A stretch of DNA of 64,000 bases from Pseudoips prasinana (GCA_951640165.1 OX621256.1:7502001-7566000), one strand, 5' to 3'; shown: positions 17,420-29,395, counted from the first letter of the stretch. Notes: generated by a model from the sequence alone, not told the origin. Numbers and translations: made by a program.

Positions 17420-18072
17420 AGTGAATTACTGTCAGTTGGCCTTTTTTTGCAAAGGAGTGTACACATTTTTTACATTACTGAATATGGGTACTATCCATTT
17501 TTATATCCGTCCATGTTTGTATCTGGAATGGTCGGGCTTGATACTCTACGACTCAGGCGTGAGCTTACGCACATTATACATTATTTTATGTTGCTCTCAA
17601 ATAAAGTTGACAACCCCGCGGTACGTGAATGTATTTATCTCTTTGCACCTAGTCAATACATTCGCGGCAGTGGCAGGCGCCAACATAGACTCCTCTCCTG
17701 TCCGCCAACATGGCGCCCTCAACAAAGAGAGAACTGTCCAACGGCTAGAGCCATTAAGCTTATTAACGGTTTCCTGCAATCAAATCCACATGCAGACATA
17801 TTTTTTGACGCAGTTGGTACAACATTTAGAAATGTATTGGATTATTTAAATAGCGCCAAATCTTAATATCAATGTAGCTTTTTGTGTGTTTGTGTTTGTG
17901 TTTGTCTTGATTATTGTTTAATTTCGTATTTCATTTGACATATAGTTTAAAAATATAGTTATAGAATTTTAATGTATCGCAATCATAATCATAATCTTTA
18001 GTTCTTAAGTATAAATTATAAGCACTTTGGTGTTAACTGTAAGCTTATATTTTTATCAATAAATAAAATAAA
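17420..18072 (+). pseudogene. Non-LTR retrotransposon 3' end (reverse transcriptase C terminus)
   Basis: The frame from 17,447 shows SMFVSGMVGLDTLRLRREL and a following HYFMLL...NPAV region, then NPHADIFFDAV, which matches C-terminal parts of insect jockey/RTE-like LINE polyproteins. A frame switch near 17,420-17,500 and two overlapping frames show decay. An A/T-rich tail with AATAAATAAAATAAA ends it near 18,072. Confidence 0.65.
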
Positions 18073-19049
18073 TTACTATTAGAATGTAAAAAAATGGGTT
18101 TGGATGAAAACTTGAATGAATTAATCTGGTATCGTGAATACACACAGGGGTGCTGTGATCAATTTCCCGAGTCAGTTTCCCAACATCTGCCGTATCAACT
18201 TGTAAATAATAATAATCGTAAGGCAGCAATTATCGGAACGGCGCGCATTGTAAGAAGATTCCTTACTTTTGCCCTGACTACCGGCGGCCTAGGGCGTCAA
18301 AGCCCGCCGCATGAGGAACTCTATTTTTTTTATTATTTTTATTTTATGTAATTTGGTAAGAAACAAACGGTCACACAGGACCTATAGTTTCCTCATTGAT
18401 CATGAAATTTAAAAAGGTTACACTAAAGACAAAAACATTTTTTTAATGATGTTACTGTACAACAGAAAACATCAATGTCTGCTAGTATTTTGCTATTCTT
18501 ATAAAGTTCACAGGTACGCCTTACAAAAATATTCTTACAAAACAGGTTCTACTTTTGGGGATAGAAAATAAATCCTTTTTACGGCATTGACGCTCTTGTC
18601 CACGAGGTACTCTAAAAGAAATGCTATGCAGAAGCGAAGGGGCATCATCATTTTTCCATATTTATTTATGTATTTTTTCTTTCGTTATATACATTACATA
18701 AGTATAATATGCAAAAAATAAGAATTAAAATGAATGTTGTGCACATTCACACTGCCGTCTGACAGTTAGGGCCTTAAGCAGGGCTCGTACTGTGGAAACC
18801 AACCAAATAACTTTAAATAAAGGAAAGCACGACGCGAATACGTAATTTTAATAATAAGTAAGTAGTTAAGAACGAAATTCAGCAAATTACTAACGAAATC
18901 GCGTGATAGTATGTTCAGGAGTGCATATTTTGTACTTTATAAGTCTAGCTGAAGCACGCAGAGCCTTTAAAGCTATAATTACCATTAATTAAGAAACTAT
19001 TAAGGAGTCATTGGCTCTTAGTATCCAGAGTTTTACCTTCAGCACAAAA
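18073..19049. other. Unassigned stretch
   Basis: A GC-richer patch at 18,230-18,320 (in frame: RIVRRFLTFALTTGGLG) may be a retroelement scrap. The remainder is AT-rich with nothing recognised. Confidence 0.35.
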
Positions 19050-19182
19050 ATAGGGCTATTTGTTTTACCCATAAATAGTTGTCCTAAGTCTGGATGTTCT
19101 TTGTGTCCATCAATTATATGTTTGTAAAGTACCCCGCGACACAGGGTTTAATTTATATAGTGCGGTCGATGTCTTTAAAAAC
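19050..19182 (+). mobile_element. SINE-C, 5' truncated
   Basis: Contains ATGTTTGTAAAGTACCCCG and GACACAGGG and the GTGCGG...GATGTCTTT end found in copies at 22,508 and 55,960. The tRNA-like head is absent. Confidence 0.75.
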
Positions 19183-19494
19183 AATTATATCTCCCAAACT
19201 GTGAAACCCGCTTGACATTGGGGTTTTACATCGAAATATTATTTCAATTGAGGCTTAAGATTGACTTACAGTAGACAATTTTATCTTGTATCGCTAATCC
19301 CACCCGTAAGCAAGCTCAAAAACTAGCTTCAAAGTAGATAGAACAGAAAACTATCAAAACGAGTAAAGAACAAGGTTAAATTAAACGAATTCATTAATAA
19401 CAGGAAAAAAAGTATTTATAAGACCATAAAGGCTTTTCTAATCACAAAACGAAATACATATATTTATATTATATATTAAGGAAATCTTACTTAT

Positions 19495-19752
19495 CGTATG
19501 GGCAGGGGTCACTCTGGTGCCCAGTAGGCCTCCGACATGTCTTAACGACTGTCGTCTAGTGACTACAACTGGGACCGATAGGTTAACGTCCCTCCAAAGC
19601 ACGGAGACGCTCAGAAATTAAGCCACTTTGGCGGTTACCCATCTATGGACTGACCGCGAGCCTAGTTGCTTAACCTCGCCAATCACTTGCGGACCGGTGA
19701 GAGCATCTAGCTATGAGCGCCTTTTGATTAAGTATGTAGAAGAAGAAGAAGT
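19495..19752 (+). repeat. Dispersed repeat E (about 230 bp) with (GAA)n tail
   Basis: Shares the ordered blocks GGGACCG, AACGTGCC(T/C)...AAGCACG, CGCTCAGAAAT and CGGTGAGAGC with copies at 29,150 (-), 43,430 (+) and 47,300 (+) and a partial at 21,825 (-). Ends in AGAAGAAGAAGAAG. Probably a SINE or LINE tail. Confidence 0.65.
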
Positions 19753-19754
19753 AC

Positions 19755-20615
19755 ACTTTATTGCATAAAGAATATACAAATTACACTATGCATAGAACAT
19801 TATTTTTGCAATTGGCGGCCTTATCACTAAAAGCGATCTCTTCCAGGCAACCTATTTGCGTTGGATGGACCAGAATTTAATATCAATGGATAATGGTAGC
19901 AAAAGGTGTACGAATTTATTGGAAATAAGAAAAGATAGCTTACGTATATACATATACGTAAGAATAATACTTATATACAGTAATAGTACATAAAAGTACA
20001 TACACAACATATTATATACATAAATATACATACATATAAAAATAAATTTATATACCTAATTATACACACATAAAAACTAATATGGAAACTTGCATGCTTT
20101 CAGCTGATTCAAGTAAAGTCTCGGCGGCAACTAGATAAGTTTAAATAATGTTCTTTGACCATACATTTAAAATTTCTAAGTGACTGGGCGCGTCTTATTT
20201 TGATAGGTAATGCATTCCACAATCGGACAGCTTGTATACTGAAAGATTTGCCAGTAAAATTTGTAGAATGACATGGCATTTTAAGTCGTAAGTTTTCTGA
20301 TGACCGCAAAAATCGTGAATTATTTGTGTGAAGAAAATTAAATAGTTTTTTGAGATAATGTGGAGTAGATGGGATGAACAAAATACTGTATAGAAGTGAT
20401 ACGATATGAGTATTCCGACGAAGACGTATTGGTAGCCACTTGAGTTTATTGTGAAATTTTGATATATGATCATATTTGCGCAAACCAAATATGAAACGTA
20501 TGCATAAAAGCAAAGCAAAGTATGTAATGTTTTCTTATTTTCTTTTTTTAACAGTTTAAATCTATTGAAAATCATTTCACTAGATATAAGTACTAATGGT
20601 AGCATGGTAAATAAA
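19755..20615 (-). pseudogene. CR1/jockey-like LINE 3' end
   Basis: Two overlapping minus-strand frames encode the C-terminal region of a LINE polyprotein: CIRFIFGLRKYDHISKF, KLKWLPIRLRRN, then SIQAVRLWNALPIKIRRAQS, a standard closing block. A frameshift near 20,510 splits it. The 3' untranslated part runs down to a TTTATTGCA-type tail at about 19,755. Confidence 0.75.
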
Positions 20616-20702
20616 CTAAGTATTTTTTCTATCGGATTATCTGTGCTCGCTACTTCGTTGATGTATCCATAGATATATTAAATAGATATAATAAAGTAGG
20701 TA

Positions 20703-20826
20703 GTAACAAGTTATTTAACTAATACTACATATTTTTACATTAAGTACTTTATCATAATGTATGGTACATTATGATATAGTACTTAATGTAAAAAATATGT
20801 AGTATTAGTTAAATAACTTGTTACTT
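20703..20826. repeat. Near-perfect 120-bp palindrome
   Basis: Two arms of about 60 bases meet at 20,763 with only a few mismatches and almost no loop. Ends read AGTAACAAG and CTTGTTACT. Either a palindromic MITE or a local hairpin duplication. Confidence 0.9.
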
Positions 20827-20829
20827 ACT

Positions 20830-21340
20830 CAAGGATAACATACAATATGTATTAAAACAGCCCGCACAGAGGGACTGGGCCATAGGCTTAAATCTAGTTG
20901 CTTGATTAATATTGTATAAGACTCGCCTCTTAATTCTGAACTTGGCAAGTACAATTGTATGTTAATACCCAATAGCTAAATAAATTACAATATTATTGCA
21001 GCTTGATAAATGCTCATCTTGTTCAAAAACTCTATTCCTCGCCGTTCCACGTTATTAGGTTAGATTTGGGGTCAACCCTAATAAACCAGTCCGAATAATT
21101 AAGTAGTAAAAATAATCAAGCAATTTTCATCTCACCTTGAAACCAGTAGCCAAGTTGGTTAGATCAGACGTCTGATTTAAATAGGATTCTGACTAATTGT
21201 AACCATACAATAGGTTCTCTGAATCCTTAATTGAATTTAACGATTTTTATATAGTGTCACTGATCTCGCTTCTCGAGTTTAAAAAATATATATATAGTGT
21301 ACTTAAAGTTAACCTTGTTACATCAGTGGTAGTTTCTATA
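20830..21340. other. Unassigned AT-rich stretch
   Basis: No ORF or known repeat recognised; a short TA repeat lies at about 21,282-21,295. Confidence 0.5.
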
Positions 21341-21592
21341 TAATAATAATATCTAGGGACAATGTCACACAGATCATCCTAGCCCCAAACTAAGCAAAGC
21401 TTGTACTATAGGTACCAGGCGACGATATACATACTTATATAGATAGAGAAATACTTATATACATAGAAAACATCCATAACACAGAAACAAATATTCGTGC
21501 TCATCACACAAATATTTGCACATACCGGGATTCGAACCCAGGACCACCAGCTTCGTAGGCAGGAGCACTACCAACTAGGCTACGGTGACCGT
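21341..21592 (-). mobile_element. SINE-A, full length
   Basis: Complete reverse-strand copy: head GGTCACCGTAGCCTAGTTGG with intact A and B boxes at the right, TTATTATTAT tail at the left. Confidence 0.9.
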
Positions 21593-21824
21593 CAAAGATT
21601 TAACTTAAGACCAAATTTTAGGAAATATAGGGTTTGTAACTTTTATTTTGTAAGAATATTGTAAGTGTTGTATGCACCCGTAAAGGCAAATCATACTGAA
21701 CTATTTAAACATGAATAAATTGTTAAGTTGCATTGTGAAATCGATGGTGTATTGTTTATATATTAATAAATACATCTCAGGGAGTCCGTCCATCAAGTAA
21801 ATATTATGATACTAGTCTTCTGTC

Positions 21825-22080
21825 CATTGATTGTGTCTCCTTGCTTCGGAGGGCACCTTAACCTGTCAGTCCCGGTTGTTGTCAGAGACCTACTGGGTTG
21901 CTTGAACAACTCTGACACCAGGGTAAACACTGCATTGGATAAAGAAAAAGAAGAACTATTCTTCTTTTTAAATAAATAATGTTCGGTGTTAGATTGGCGA
22001 CCTAGGTTCAAGTTCAACCGGACCAAGAGGTCATAATTCTGTCGAATAGCATATTTATTTCTCCGACAAAACTTGAATAA
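21825..22080 (-). repeat. Partial copy of repeat E and flank
   Basis: Reverse match to the GGACTGACAGGTTAAGGTGC-type block of repeat E. The part from 21,960 is tRNA-head-like but diverged. Confidence 0.45.
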
Positions 22081-22507
22081 CATGCCGTCGAACATTTTGA
22101 ATCAGGAAATTTGGCTCAGTTATTGGGCCAATTATGGAGTTGGAGTAAAATTGCCAAATTGTGAGTTTCTGACAGTTTCCAATAAGGGCGCGATATCGAC
22201 TCTCATTAGAAGAACTTACAAGCAGGAAGATATTTGATAAATTGGTACATTGTGCAGTTAACTTTGGAGTAGAGAGTTGTTTTTGTTATTGGGAAGATAC
22301 CAGATAACAAGTGTAAGTCGTAAAACTTTAGTCCCTATTTAGTTCGTCTGGATGGAGCAGAACTTATAATAAAATCTGTAACCATTATTCAACGCAATTT
22401 GTATACTCTAATCATGATAAACGTTAATTTTCATTTAATGAATGTGTTTGAAATTTTTTTTTTGGTTAATAAGAAAAGCTAATGTATATTATATTATAAA
22501 TAATTGA

Positions 22508-22692
22508 CTGCACGTGTGGCGCAGCGTCTACGACAGTCGCCTCGCCGTTACGAGTTGCGGGTTCAAGTATTTGTGTGACCCTTAAATAGTTGTTCTGAGT
22601 CAGTATGTAATTTGTGTCCGTCTGTTATATGTTTGTAAAGTACCCCACGACAAAGGAATTCGATTCCTTAGTGCGGATGTTGTCTTTTAAAA
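22508..22692 (+). mobile_element. SINE-C copy
   Basis: Head GTGTGGCGCAGCGTCTACG (A-box-like), a degraded B box near GCGGGTTCAAG, body with ATGTTTGTAAAGTACCCC and the GTGCGGATGTTGTCTTTT end. Confidence 0.8.
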
Positions 22693-22784
22693 AATTAATA
22701 AAATAGATAAATAGATAATTATTTTTATTTTGTGTTAAAAAGCCCTGACTAGATAAGGTATTCCTTGATATTTAGCTGTACAAT

Positions 22785-22960
22785 GAAGATGGCGATAGCA
22801 GATGGATTGGCGATGGCACTGGTTGGCGATAGCAGAATGGTTGGCGATGGCTGACGGATCGATGATATCCGTCAGCTATCGCCAACCATTGATAGAGTCA
22901 TTGATAACTCAATGGTCCTAAGAGTCATTGAGTTATCAATGACTTTTACTAAAAACCATC
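22785..22960. repeat. Cluster of short tandem and inverted repeats (two adjacent hairpins)
   Basis: GGCGATAGCAGA / TTGGCGATGG units repeat, then two back-to-back hairpins: one centred near 22,865 (arms TTGGCGATGGCTGACGGAT / ATCCGTCAGCTATCGCCAA) and one near 22,919 (arms AGTCATTGATAACTCA / TGAGTTATCAATGACT). Confidence 0.85.
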
Positions 22961-23820
22961 GTCTCGAAATAAGCGACGTGTTGACAAAAAAAAATAATAT
23001 TATAACTGTATTTGTCAGCAATATTAAAGCTCGAAGTTATCAAGTTCCACGATCGGAAACGAATATTGGGATGTTGCAGTAAAGAAAATTAATTTTATTT
23101 TTTAGCACTGCTGCGAACTGTTTTACATTTGCATACAATTCTCATATACCTACATATGAGTCCGAATTATTGCAACGAAATAATGATGTGTGTACTGTTT
23201 TATTATTATAATTTATAATGGACGATACGACTGACCTAAATAGCAATCGAAAATGGTTGGGAATTTCATGATGATTACAGTAGACGACACGATAGTGCAC
23301 GTTTAACAGAAATAGTATTTATTGGACTTTTCTTACTACATGTACTTATGAGACCAATGTAAAAAGACGCTTCGTTTGTGGCCTTATATTAAGCTTTATT
23401 TACGACGATTAAAAAGAAAAGAAATCATTTTAATCATGGATATATATTTGATATGTTTGACGTGTGGCGGCACTTCATATTAGTTTACATGATAACGGCC
23501 TAAAAGTACTAAATTTAAAATGGTGTTAAAATTTATTCTAGTATTTTTCGATTTATTACAATAATATATTATTTTGTTAAGAGTTAGTTTTGTTTACTAA
23601 TGAATATTAATTTTGGGTTGGGATTTCCCCCGTTTAAACAATAATAGGCAGCGCCTAAAAATAAAGATGAACATTGCTATTTTATATTTCTGTGATTTGA
23701 TTTGATAAACAAGAAATTTCAAAACTTATGTTTGACAACGATCAAATATTTTTTTCTGTTTTGGTTATATAATAAATAACAAAAAAATTGATCGGTCTAT
23801 CTGTGTTATTATAATTTTTT
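22961..23820. other. Unassigned AT-rich stretch
   Basis: No ORF over 60 codons and no repeat of this window recognised. Confidence 0.5.
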
Positions 23821-24215
23821 TTAAGTCTGGACGATGCCTACGCATGCCACTCGCAAAAAGTGTCTGCGGGTGGGTATGTCGGACTCGCACCGACTAAACC
23901 TAAACTTCCGTGGACTTCTCTTGGCGCCTGATGGGGGGAGTCCCGGGAACGCGGGTATGCTGCTCCGGTGCTCCCCTTTTGCACCAAGTCCCAGATGGAC
24001 GGGACACGTACCCTGGGAGGGCTCTGGATTGCCCTCCCCTATTGCCGACTCCTGCCAGTCCGGCACAGCGACTGCGCCACAAACAGATCGCTGTCTTCCC
24101 GGAGCTGCTTTCACTTGGTGTCAGTGTCAGAGGACACTTCTCATACTGCCACCGCAGCTCATCTGTGATATATCTGAATTACAATTTACATTCATATTTA
24201 ATATGTTGATTACAG
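23821..24215 (+). other. GC-rich island of unknown origin
   Basis: About 330 bases much more GC-rich than the surroundings, open in several frames on both strands because of composition. No domain is recognisable. Sharp edges and composition suggest a fragment of a retroelement 5' region or a captured exon. Confidence 0.4.
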
Positions 24216-24369
24216 GTTAAATACAAGTCGTGGTTCAATTTCACAAACATATACTCAGTTCGATCGATAGCTAATCTCAACGCCGCGAGTTCCTTTCTGA
24301 TTAAATGTCAATTGGCATACGGCATTTTGAACTTTTCTTTCTTTTCTACTGTCTAAAGACTCGACAGAT

Positions 24370-24482
24370 TTATTATAAAACATAAGGGCATACTTGCCAT
24401 TCACGCCGCAGGTCGTGGGTTCGATTCCCACCGAGGACAGATATTTGTGTGCATGAACATGTCCTGAGTCTGGATGAAATTA
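24370..24482 (+). mobile_element. SINE-B head fragment
   Basis: Contains B box GGTTCGATTCC in GTCGTGGGTTCGATTCCCAC, followed by GACAGATATTTGTGTGCATG as in the 33,345 and 33,770 pieces. Confidence 0.75.
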
Positions 24483-24484
24483 TA

Positions 24485-25530
24485 TATTTTTTTTATTTGT
24501 TTATTCAATATATTATTTCATTACACATTACATTTAACAGGCCGAACCGCAGAAACCTCTAAGGGTTTATGTGGTAAGCGGCGAATCGTTCACATATTTA
24601 CATTTATTTAAGAATTTACAATAGAATATTATTAAAATTCATTAGTGATAAAATTCTAATACAATATAATACAATATTTTTTTAAGATAGTATGCTTCTA
24701 ACTTGATCTTATAACCTTTCGACCCCTCTTTATATAAATTTTTGTAGTTCTTCGGGAATGTTATTTATAAACTTCGGAATTAAGTATTCTGCAACTCTCG
24801 TGCCCTACAAGTTATTTGTTTTGGGTAAGGTGAATTTATTTGTAGGTAGATTTTGTCTTAAAAAGTCAGGTCGAGTATTTTTTACTAATAAATGTGATTG
24901 ATTAGTTTCAATTAAATTCAAATACTGAGTTTTGACATATATATTCATGATTTTGCAGTGCTTAAACAAACCGGTTTCGTTATCCTTTTTTTTCGGTTTA
25001 TATATATATATATAGATATATATATATATATGTGTTTTTAATATGATTTGTAGTGATTATTTTTAGTAGCTTCAACTGTAATTTATATGGCGGCTAAGTA
25101 TGTTGTGTAGGTTCTTCCGTAACTACTTAATCCGTAGCTTATTACAGAATCTGCTAAGGCCATATATAGCATCCGAACTATTTTAAACGGCCGTTTATGT
25201 TTTAACACACTGAACTTATCTATGATGGCTCTAAGTTTGTTACATACATACATTGCAAAAACGGCTATCAATAATCAGGCCTATGCACATATGGCTATGT
25301 ACTACCTCTAAGGTCGGACGTTTACAATCGATGTTGTTAGAACTGTGTAGACATGTGTGTTCGTGAGCTTTCGTACTTGAAGGCGCCCAGGCGTCAATTG
25401 TTGGGCCATGGGAATACTGTTTATATGTCAATGATATGCCTAATATTATAAAGTCCGGGTCCCTGTATCAATTCGCTGATGATACATGTATTTTAGTGGC
25501 ACACAAAAATATATATGAGGCTGATAAAAT
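24485..25530 (-). pseudogene. LINE fragment with 5' inversion (twin-priming structure)
   Basis: Minus strand 25,330 to 25,083 encodes a reverse-transcriptase thumb-side region (GLIIDSRF, CNKLRAIIDKFSVLKH, VRMLYMALADSVISYG). Its 3' untranslated part runs down to an A-rich tail with AATAAA-like signals at about 24,485-24,520. Directly upstream of its 5' edge, 25,385-25,530 encodes on the + strand the more N-terminal RT piece with LYVNDMP and QFADDT. A 5' segment inverted relative to the 3' part is the twin-priming signature. Confidence 0.7.
25000..25032. repeat. (TA)n microsatellite
   Basis: TA run with one GA interruption, inside the LINE 3' region. Confidence 0.9.
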
Positions 25531-25532
25531 AT

Positions 25533-25650
25533 AAGTATGTATTTACAAAATAAAAGTAGTATATCAGTTATTTGGTTTCCATAGTAAAATTTATGCTTAG
25601 TTTGGGCTCAGATGGCCGTGTGTGTATATTGGATATTATAGGATATTACT
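25533..25650 (+). mobile_element. SINE-B 3' part
   Basis: AAGTATGTATTTACAAA and TTAGTTTGGGCTCAGATGG match the 33,840 copy. Confidence 0.7.
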
Positions 25651-25964
25651 ATAATATTATAACTAACGAACTTTATAGCCATACTCGTTCATTAGTGTCG
25701 GAGGATAAACTATACGATTTATCGTATCATATAACATAGCTCCCGCAAATATTCATATACTCTTTCGAAATTATTACAACAAGTGCATACAAAATGTTTG
25801 CGCAAAGTAAAATTGTCGTTATCGAAATACATTGCATAGTTATTTTTATGCAGAATTGTCAAAAGCACTGTTTAAATTATGAGTTTGCAGAACAAAATAA
25901 AAGAGTATTACTAAATTGGATTTTTGTGAAATAACTTCGTCATTTTTTTTCAATTACTACGTCC

Positions 25965-26513
25965 TTTTTAGGGTTCCATAGCCAAATGGCAAAAAACGGA
26001 AGCCTTATAGATTCGTCATGTCTGTCTGTCCGTCCGTATGTCACAGCCACTTTTTTCCGAAACTATAAGAGCTGTACTGTTGAAACTTGGTAAGTAGATG
26101 TATTCTGTGATCCGCATTAAGATTTTCACACAAAAATAGAAAAGAAAACAATAATTTTGGGGGTTCCCCATGCATAGAACTGAAACTCAATTTTTTTTTC
26201 ATCGTACCCATACATGTGTGGTCTATGGATAGCTCTTCAAAAATGATATTGAGGTTTCTAATATCATTCCAAAGTGTTAAAATTACTCCCCCCCCCCCCC
26301 CCTGTAACTTCTAAAATAAGAGAATGATAAAACTAAAAAAAATATATACGATGTACATTACCATGCAAACTAACAACGAAAATTGGTTTGAACGGGATAT
26401 AGCAAGTTTAAAACGCCATAAATCGTGAATTTACCTTTCATTTAATCAACTGAAATACTTACTGCTACGGAACCCTTCATGGGCAAGTCCGACTTGCACT
26501 TGGCTGGTTTTTA
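25965..26513 (+). repeat. AGGGTTCC...GGCTGGTTTTT interspersed repeat, about 550 bp
   Basis: Begins TTTTTAGGGTTCCATAGCC and ends at CTTGCACTTGGCTGGTTTTT, the longer counterpart of the 14,934 copy. A run of about 15 C lies at 26,288. Transposition class is not evident; no inverted ends or coding capacity. Confidence 0.75.
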
Positions 26514-26734
26514 AAGTTGCTGATCAAACAGTAGTTTTTAACCCTTAGGTTTCAGTTTTAAACGCCCTTTCCGTAATCCCTGGTTGGTACTTAATATTAA
26601 AGTGAGTTAATACACAGCGCTTTCTTACTTCTAGAGCAGCACGACTAGGGAAACATCTCCGCTTTTGATTATACACTGCATTATTACATCAATCTTGGAG
26701 TCTTGGTCCAGATACACCGTGGTCGTGGGTGCGA

Positions 26735-27042
26735 TTCCTACCCGCACCAAAATTTATACAACTCGTTTTAAATATGAACTTATCCCTCCTTCCACCTTTT
26801 TTCACCGGACTACTAGGCGTCGGGAGGGTTTTGACCGCTTTGTTGTTGACATCCCATTCTGCCGTACGAAGCGCTTTCCTTCCTCCTTTATCATACGCAC
26901 GGCTAAGCAGTGGAACACCCTCCCGAACGACGTGTTTCCAGACTCATACAACATGGGTTTATTCAAGGCCAGTGTGAACAGGCATCTTATGGGTACACGC
27001 GGTCCTTCTTCGACCACATCTTCAGTTACCAAGCAGAAATAA
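26735..27042 (+). pseudogene. LINE polyprotein C-terminal fragment
   Basis: Frame ending at 27,042 has ELIPPSTFFHRTTRRREG, a VVDIP...RTKRFPSSF block and TAKQWNTLPNDVFP, the closing block of a very common lepidopteran LINE. The 5' end is truncated near 26,735. Confidence 0.8.
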
Positions 27043-27164
27043 AAATAAATGTCAGCATCTTGGTTTTAGTATAGCATGTTTAAAATGTTAAAAGTATAGA
27101 TGAAATCACAGTTCATTAAAAGAACTATGATCTTCTTCTTAGCGTGTCGATGGCAATTATTTGG

Positions 27165-27353
27165 CGATTTATTTGTGTGATGAGCACGAATATTTGTTTC
27201 TGAGTCATGGATGTTTTCTATGTATATAAGTATTTATCTATCTATATAAGTGTATATCGTCGCCTGGTACTCATAGTACAAGCTTTGCTTAGTTTGGGGC
27301 TAGGATGATCTGTGTGAAATTGTCCCTAGATTTATATTTATATTATTATATAA
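27165..27353 (+). mobile_element. SINE-A, head altered
   Basis: From TGTGTGATGAGCACGAATAT through TTGCTTAGTTTGGGGCTAGG to the ATTATTATA tail. The tRNA-like head is replaced or lost. Confidence 0.8.
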
Positions 27354-27742
27354 TCTAAATTAAGTCAGCCCAGAATTCAGCTACGCGTTGAGCGTTGTCA
27401 GTACCGTTACAAGAACTATGATATAAGAATTAATCAAAAATAATAATGTCAAACGCGCCATCTGTTGGTAACGGTCAAACCTAAGTATTGCATACCAGTG
27501 TTAATCGTGCAGGTTTCAGTGAAATGGCGTTAAGTGTCTTCATTGCGTTAAGACTTAAGATAATGGAGCATCGAATGAATTATGTAAAGCCCTAACAGCA
27601 TGCTGCGGTACGGTGGCGGAGCGGTTTACCTATATGGGACCGAATACCCAGTACTCGTGGGTTCATTTATACAACTCATTTTATTGATGTAATTTAGTAG
27701 TAAGGTTGTCAGAGTTTATCAAGGATGATTACTGATGGTAAC

Positions 27743-27947
27743 ATGCTAGTGATAGCTCATTTCTAACTCCTCCTTTTTTTCTTTCTGATTAAATTCGTTG
27801 CGGGATCCAAGACAGTTAAAGCCATTCCCCGGGACATGCCTGAGCCTCACCGCTCAGTGTCATTTCATTGTGTGCCACTGTTGATCCTGGCTTACAGGAG
27901 TTGCAGTGGTGGGTAAGAGGGAGGGACTAGTCCCTATGCTAGTGATA
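27743..27947 (+). mobile_element. 5'-truncated 3' end of the R1-like LINE, with target duplication
   Basis: Positions 27,755-27,935 match the last part of the complete LINE (39,390-39,573) nearly base for base. The flanks repeat ATGCTAGTGATA at 27,743-27,754 and 27,936-27,947. No A tail is present. Confidence 0.9.
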
Positions 27948-28149
27948 CCATGCATATTCCAAGCGATATAAGCTATGGTTACTGCTTAAATGAGACCAGA
28001 TAATTCTAACTTTCTTTTGTAAACACAATAACCAGGATAAACAGACATGTTCCTGCGCCCACGACCTGCGGCGTGAAAGGCGAGTGTCCACCGACCACGG
28101 CAGCCAGCCCGTCAGAACTAGAGTTGAACTAAAGTATATTAAGGCTATT

Positions 28150-28255
28150 ATTCTTTAAAATTACACAAATATCTGTCCTGGATAGGAACCGAATCCACGA
28201 CCTCCGGAGTGTAAAGCAAGCATTTGTCAACCACGCCAACAGGCCGTCATATTTT
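28150..28255 (-). mobile_element. SINE-B head fragment
   Basis: Reverse-strand tRNA-like head with GTCGTGGATTCGGTTCC and the ACAGATATTTGTGT following block. Confidence 0.6.
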
Positions 28256-28439
28256 CTATGCAACAATCCGGTTATTTCAAACGGTATTCTATTCAATATA
28301 AGATCTAGTCTCTTCCTTGTCTGTACATGCACGTGACAATTATTTTTGTCAGCTTAAGCAAAGATCTCTTTGTGAGTTTGAAGAGTAAAAGACTCAGGAT
28401 TAAAGTATGCATACCATTACACAAGACAGCACTTTTTGA

Positions 28440-28980
28440 TAAATATGTATTCTGCGTGGCGCCAAGAATTTATTAAAAAGGAATGTTTGTCTGTATGGCC
28501 TTTATAGAATCGTAAACTATGCATTTGGTCATGTGATGATCTTCAGCAAAGTGTTGTGCATGAGCCCACGAAGGTTTCTGAGTTGGTACGACTAATTACT
28601 ACCCGTCTCCACAAAATAAGTAACTCTTTTATGGGGCAATGTATAAGATTCTATAACACACTTCCCAATGATATTAGAGAATGGTCTACGAATAAGTTTA
28701 AAAGAATTATTAAAGCCAAATTGTGTAGCAGACCATATTACAAAATTTCTGATTATTTAAGTGATAAAAGTGCTTGGAATTGAGTTGTTCTGAGTCAACA
28801 CACATGATTGTAATTAATCTTAAGTATATTTTATTTAAAAAAAGGATTCCTACTGAGTTTTCAAGCAGTGTTTCTCAGTAGCTGCCACGTCATGCACTGC
28901 ACGGTAGGGTAAAAAAATGACGATTCCACATAAATGTATTTTTTTTACGGAATAAATCATTGTGGACTTTGACTTTGACC
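28440..28980 (+). pseudogene. LINE 3' end (C-terminal block and tail)
   Basis: Frame 28,556-28,783 ends with FMGQCIRFYNTLPNDIRE and a following KAKLCSRPYYKISDYL block, the final residues of a jockey-like polyprotein. The 3' part ends in the GACTTTGACTTTGACC short repeat at 28,966-28,980, a typical LINE terminus. Confidence 0.7.
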
Positions 28981-29149
28981 AATCTTCGATAGATGGCGCC
29001 ACTATCATTCCAAAGCTTCGAGCATTTAGCAGCTAAATGCTCAAAGTTCCAAAGGTACCGCCAGTTATTTATAATAATATGTTACCTAACCTGATGGATA
29101 TTGAAGACGTAAACATGCTAGAAAAATATTTGTAATCAAGCACTCATAG

Positions 29150-29395
29150 CTGGATGTGGTCCGTAAAGGATCGGTGAGGTTACGCAATTAAGATCGCGGT
29201 TAGTCCATAGATCGGTGACCGTAAAAGTGGTTTAATTTCTGAGCGTCTTCATGCTTCAAAAGGCACGTTAAGCTGTCGGTCCTGTTTTTATTCATTAGAC
29301 AACAGTCGCTAAGCCTTTTCAGGTGCCTATTGGCCGGCTTATATCACTCTGACTCTAGGGTAACCATTGCCCACGATAGTAGATAAGTAAGTAAG
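29150..29395 (-). repeat. Repeat E copy
   Basis: Reverse match to the 19,495 and 47,300 copies, including TTTCTGAGCG and CACGTTAAGC-type blocks and an end near AGTAAGTAAG. Confidence 0.65.

Noticed and set aside
23834..24220. 128-codon ORF in the GC-rich island as a host protein
   Set aside because: Several frames on both strands are equally open because of composition; no domain or splice pattern favours one.
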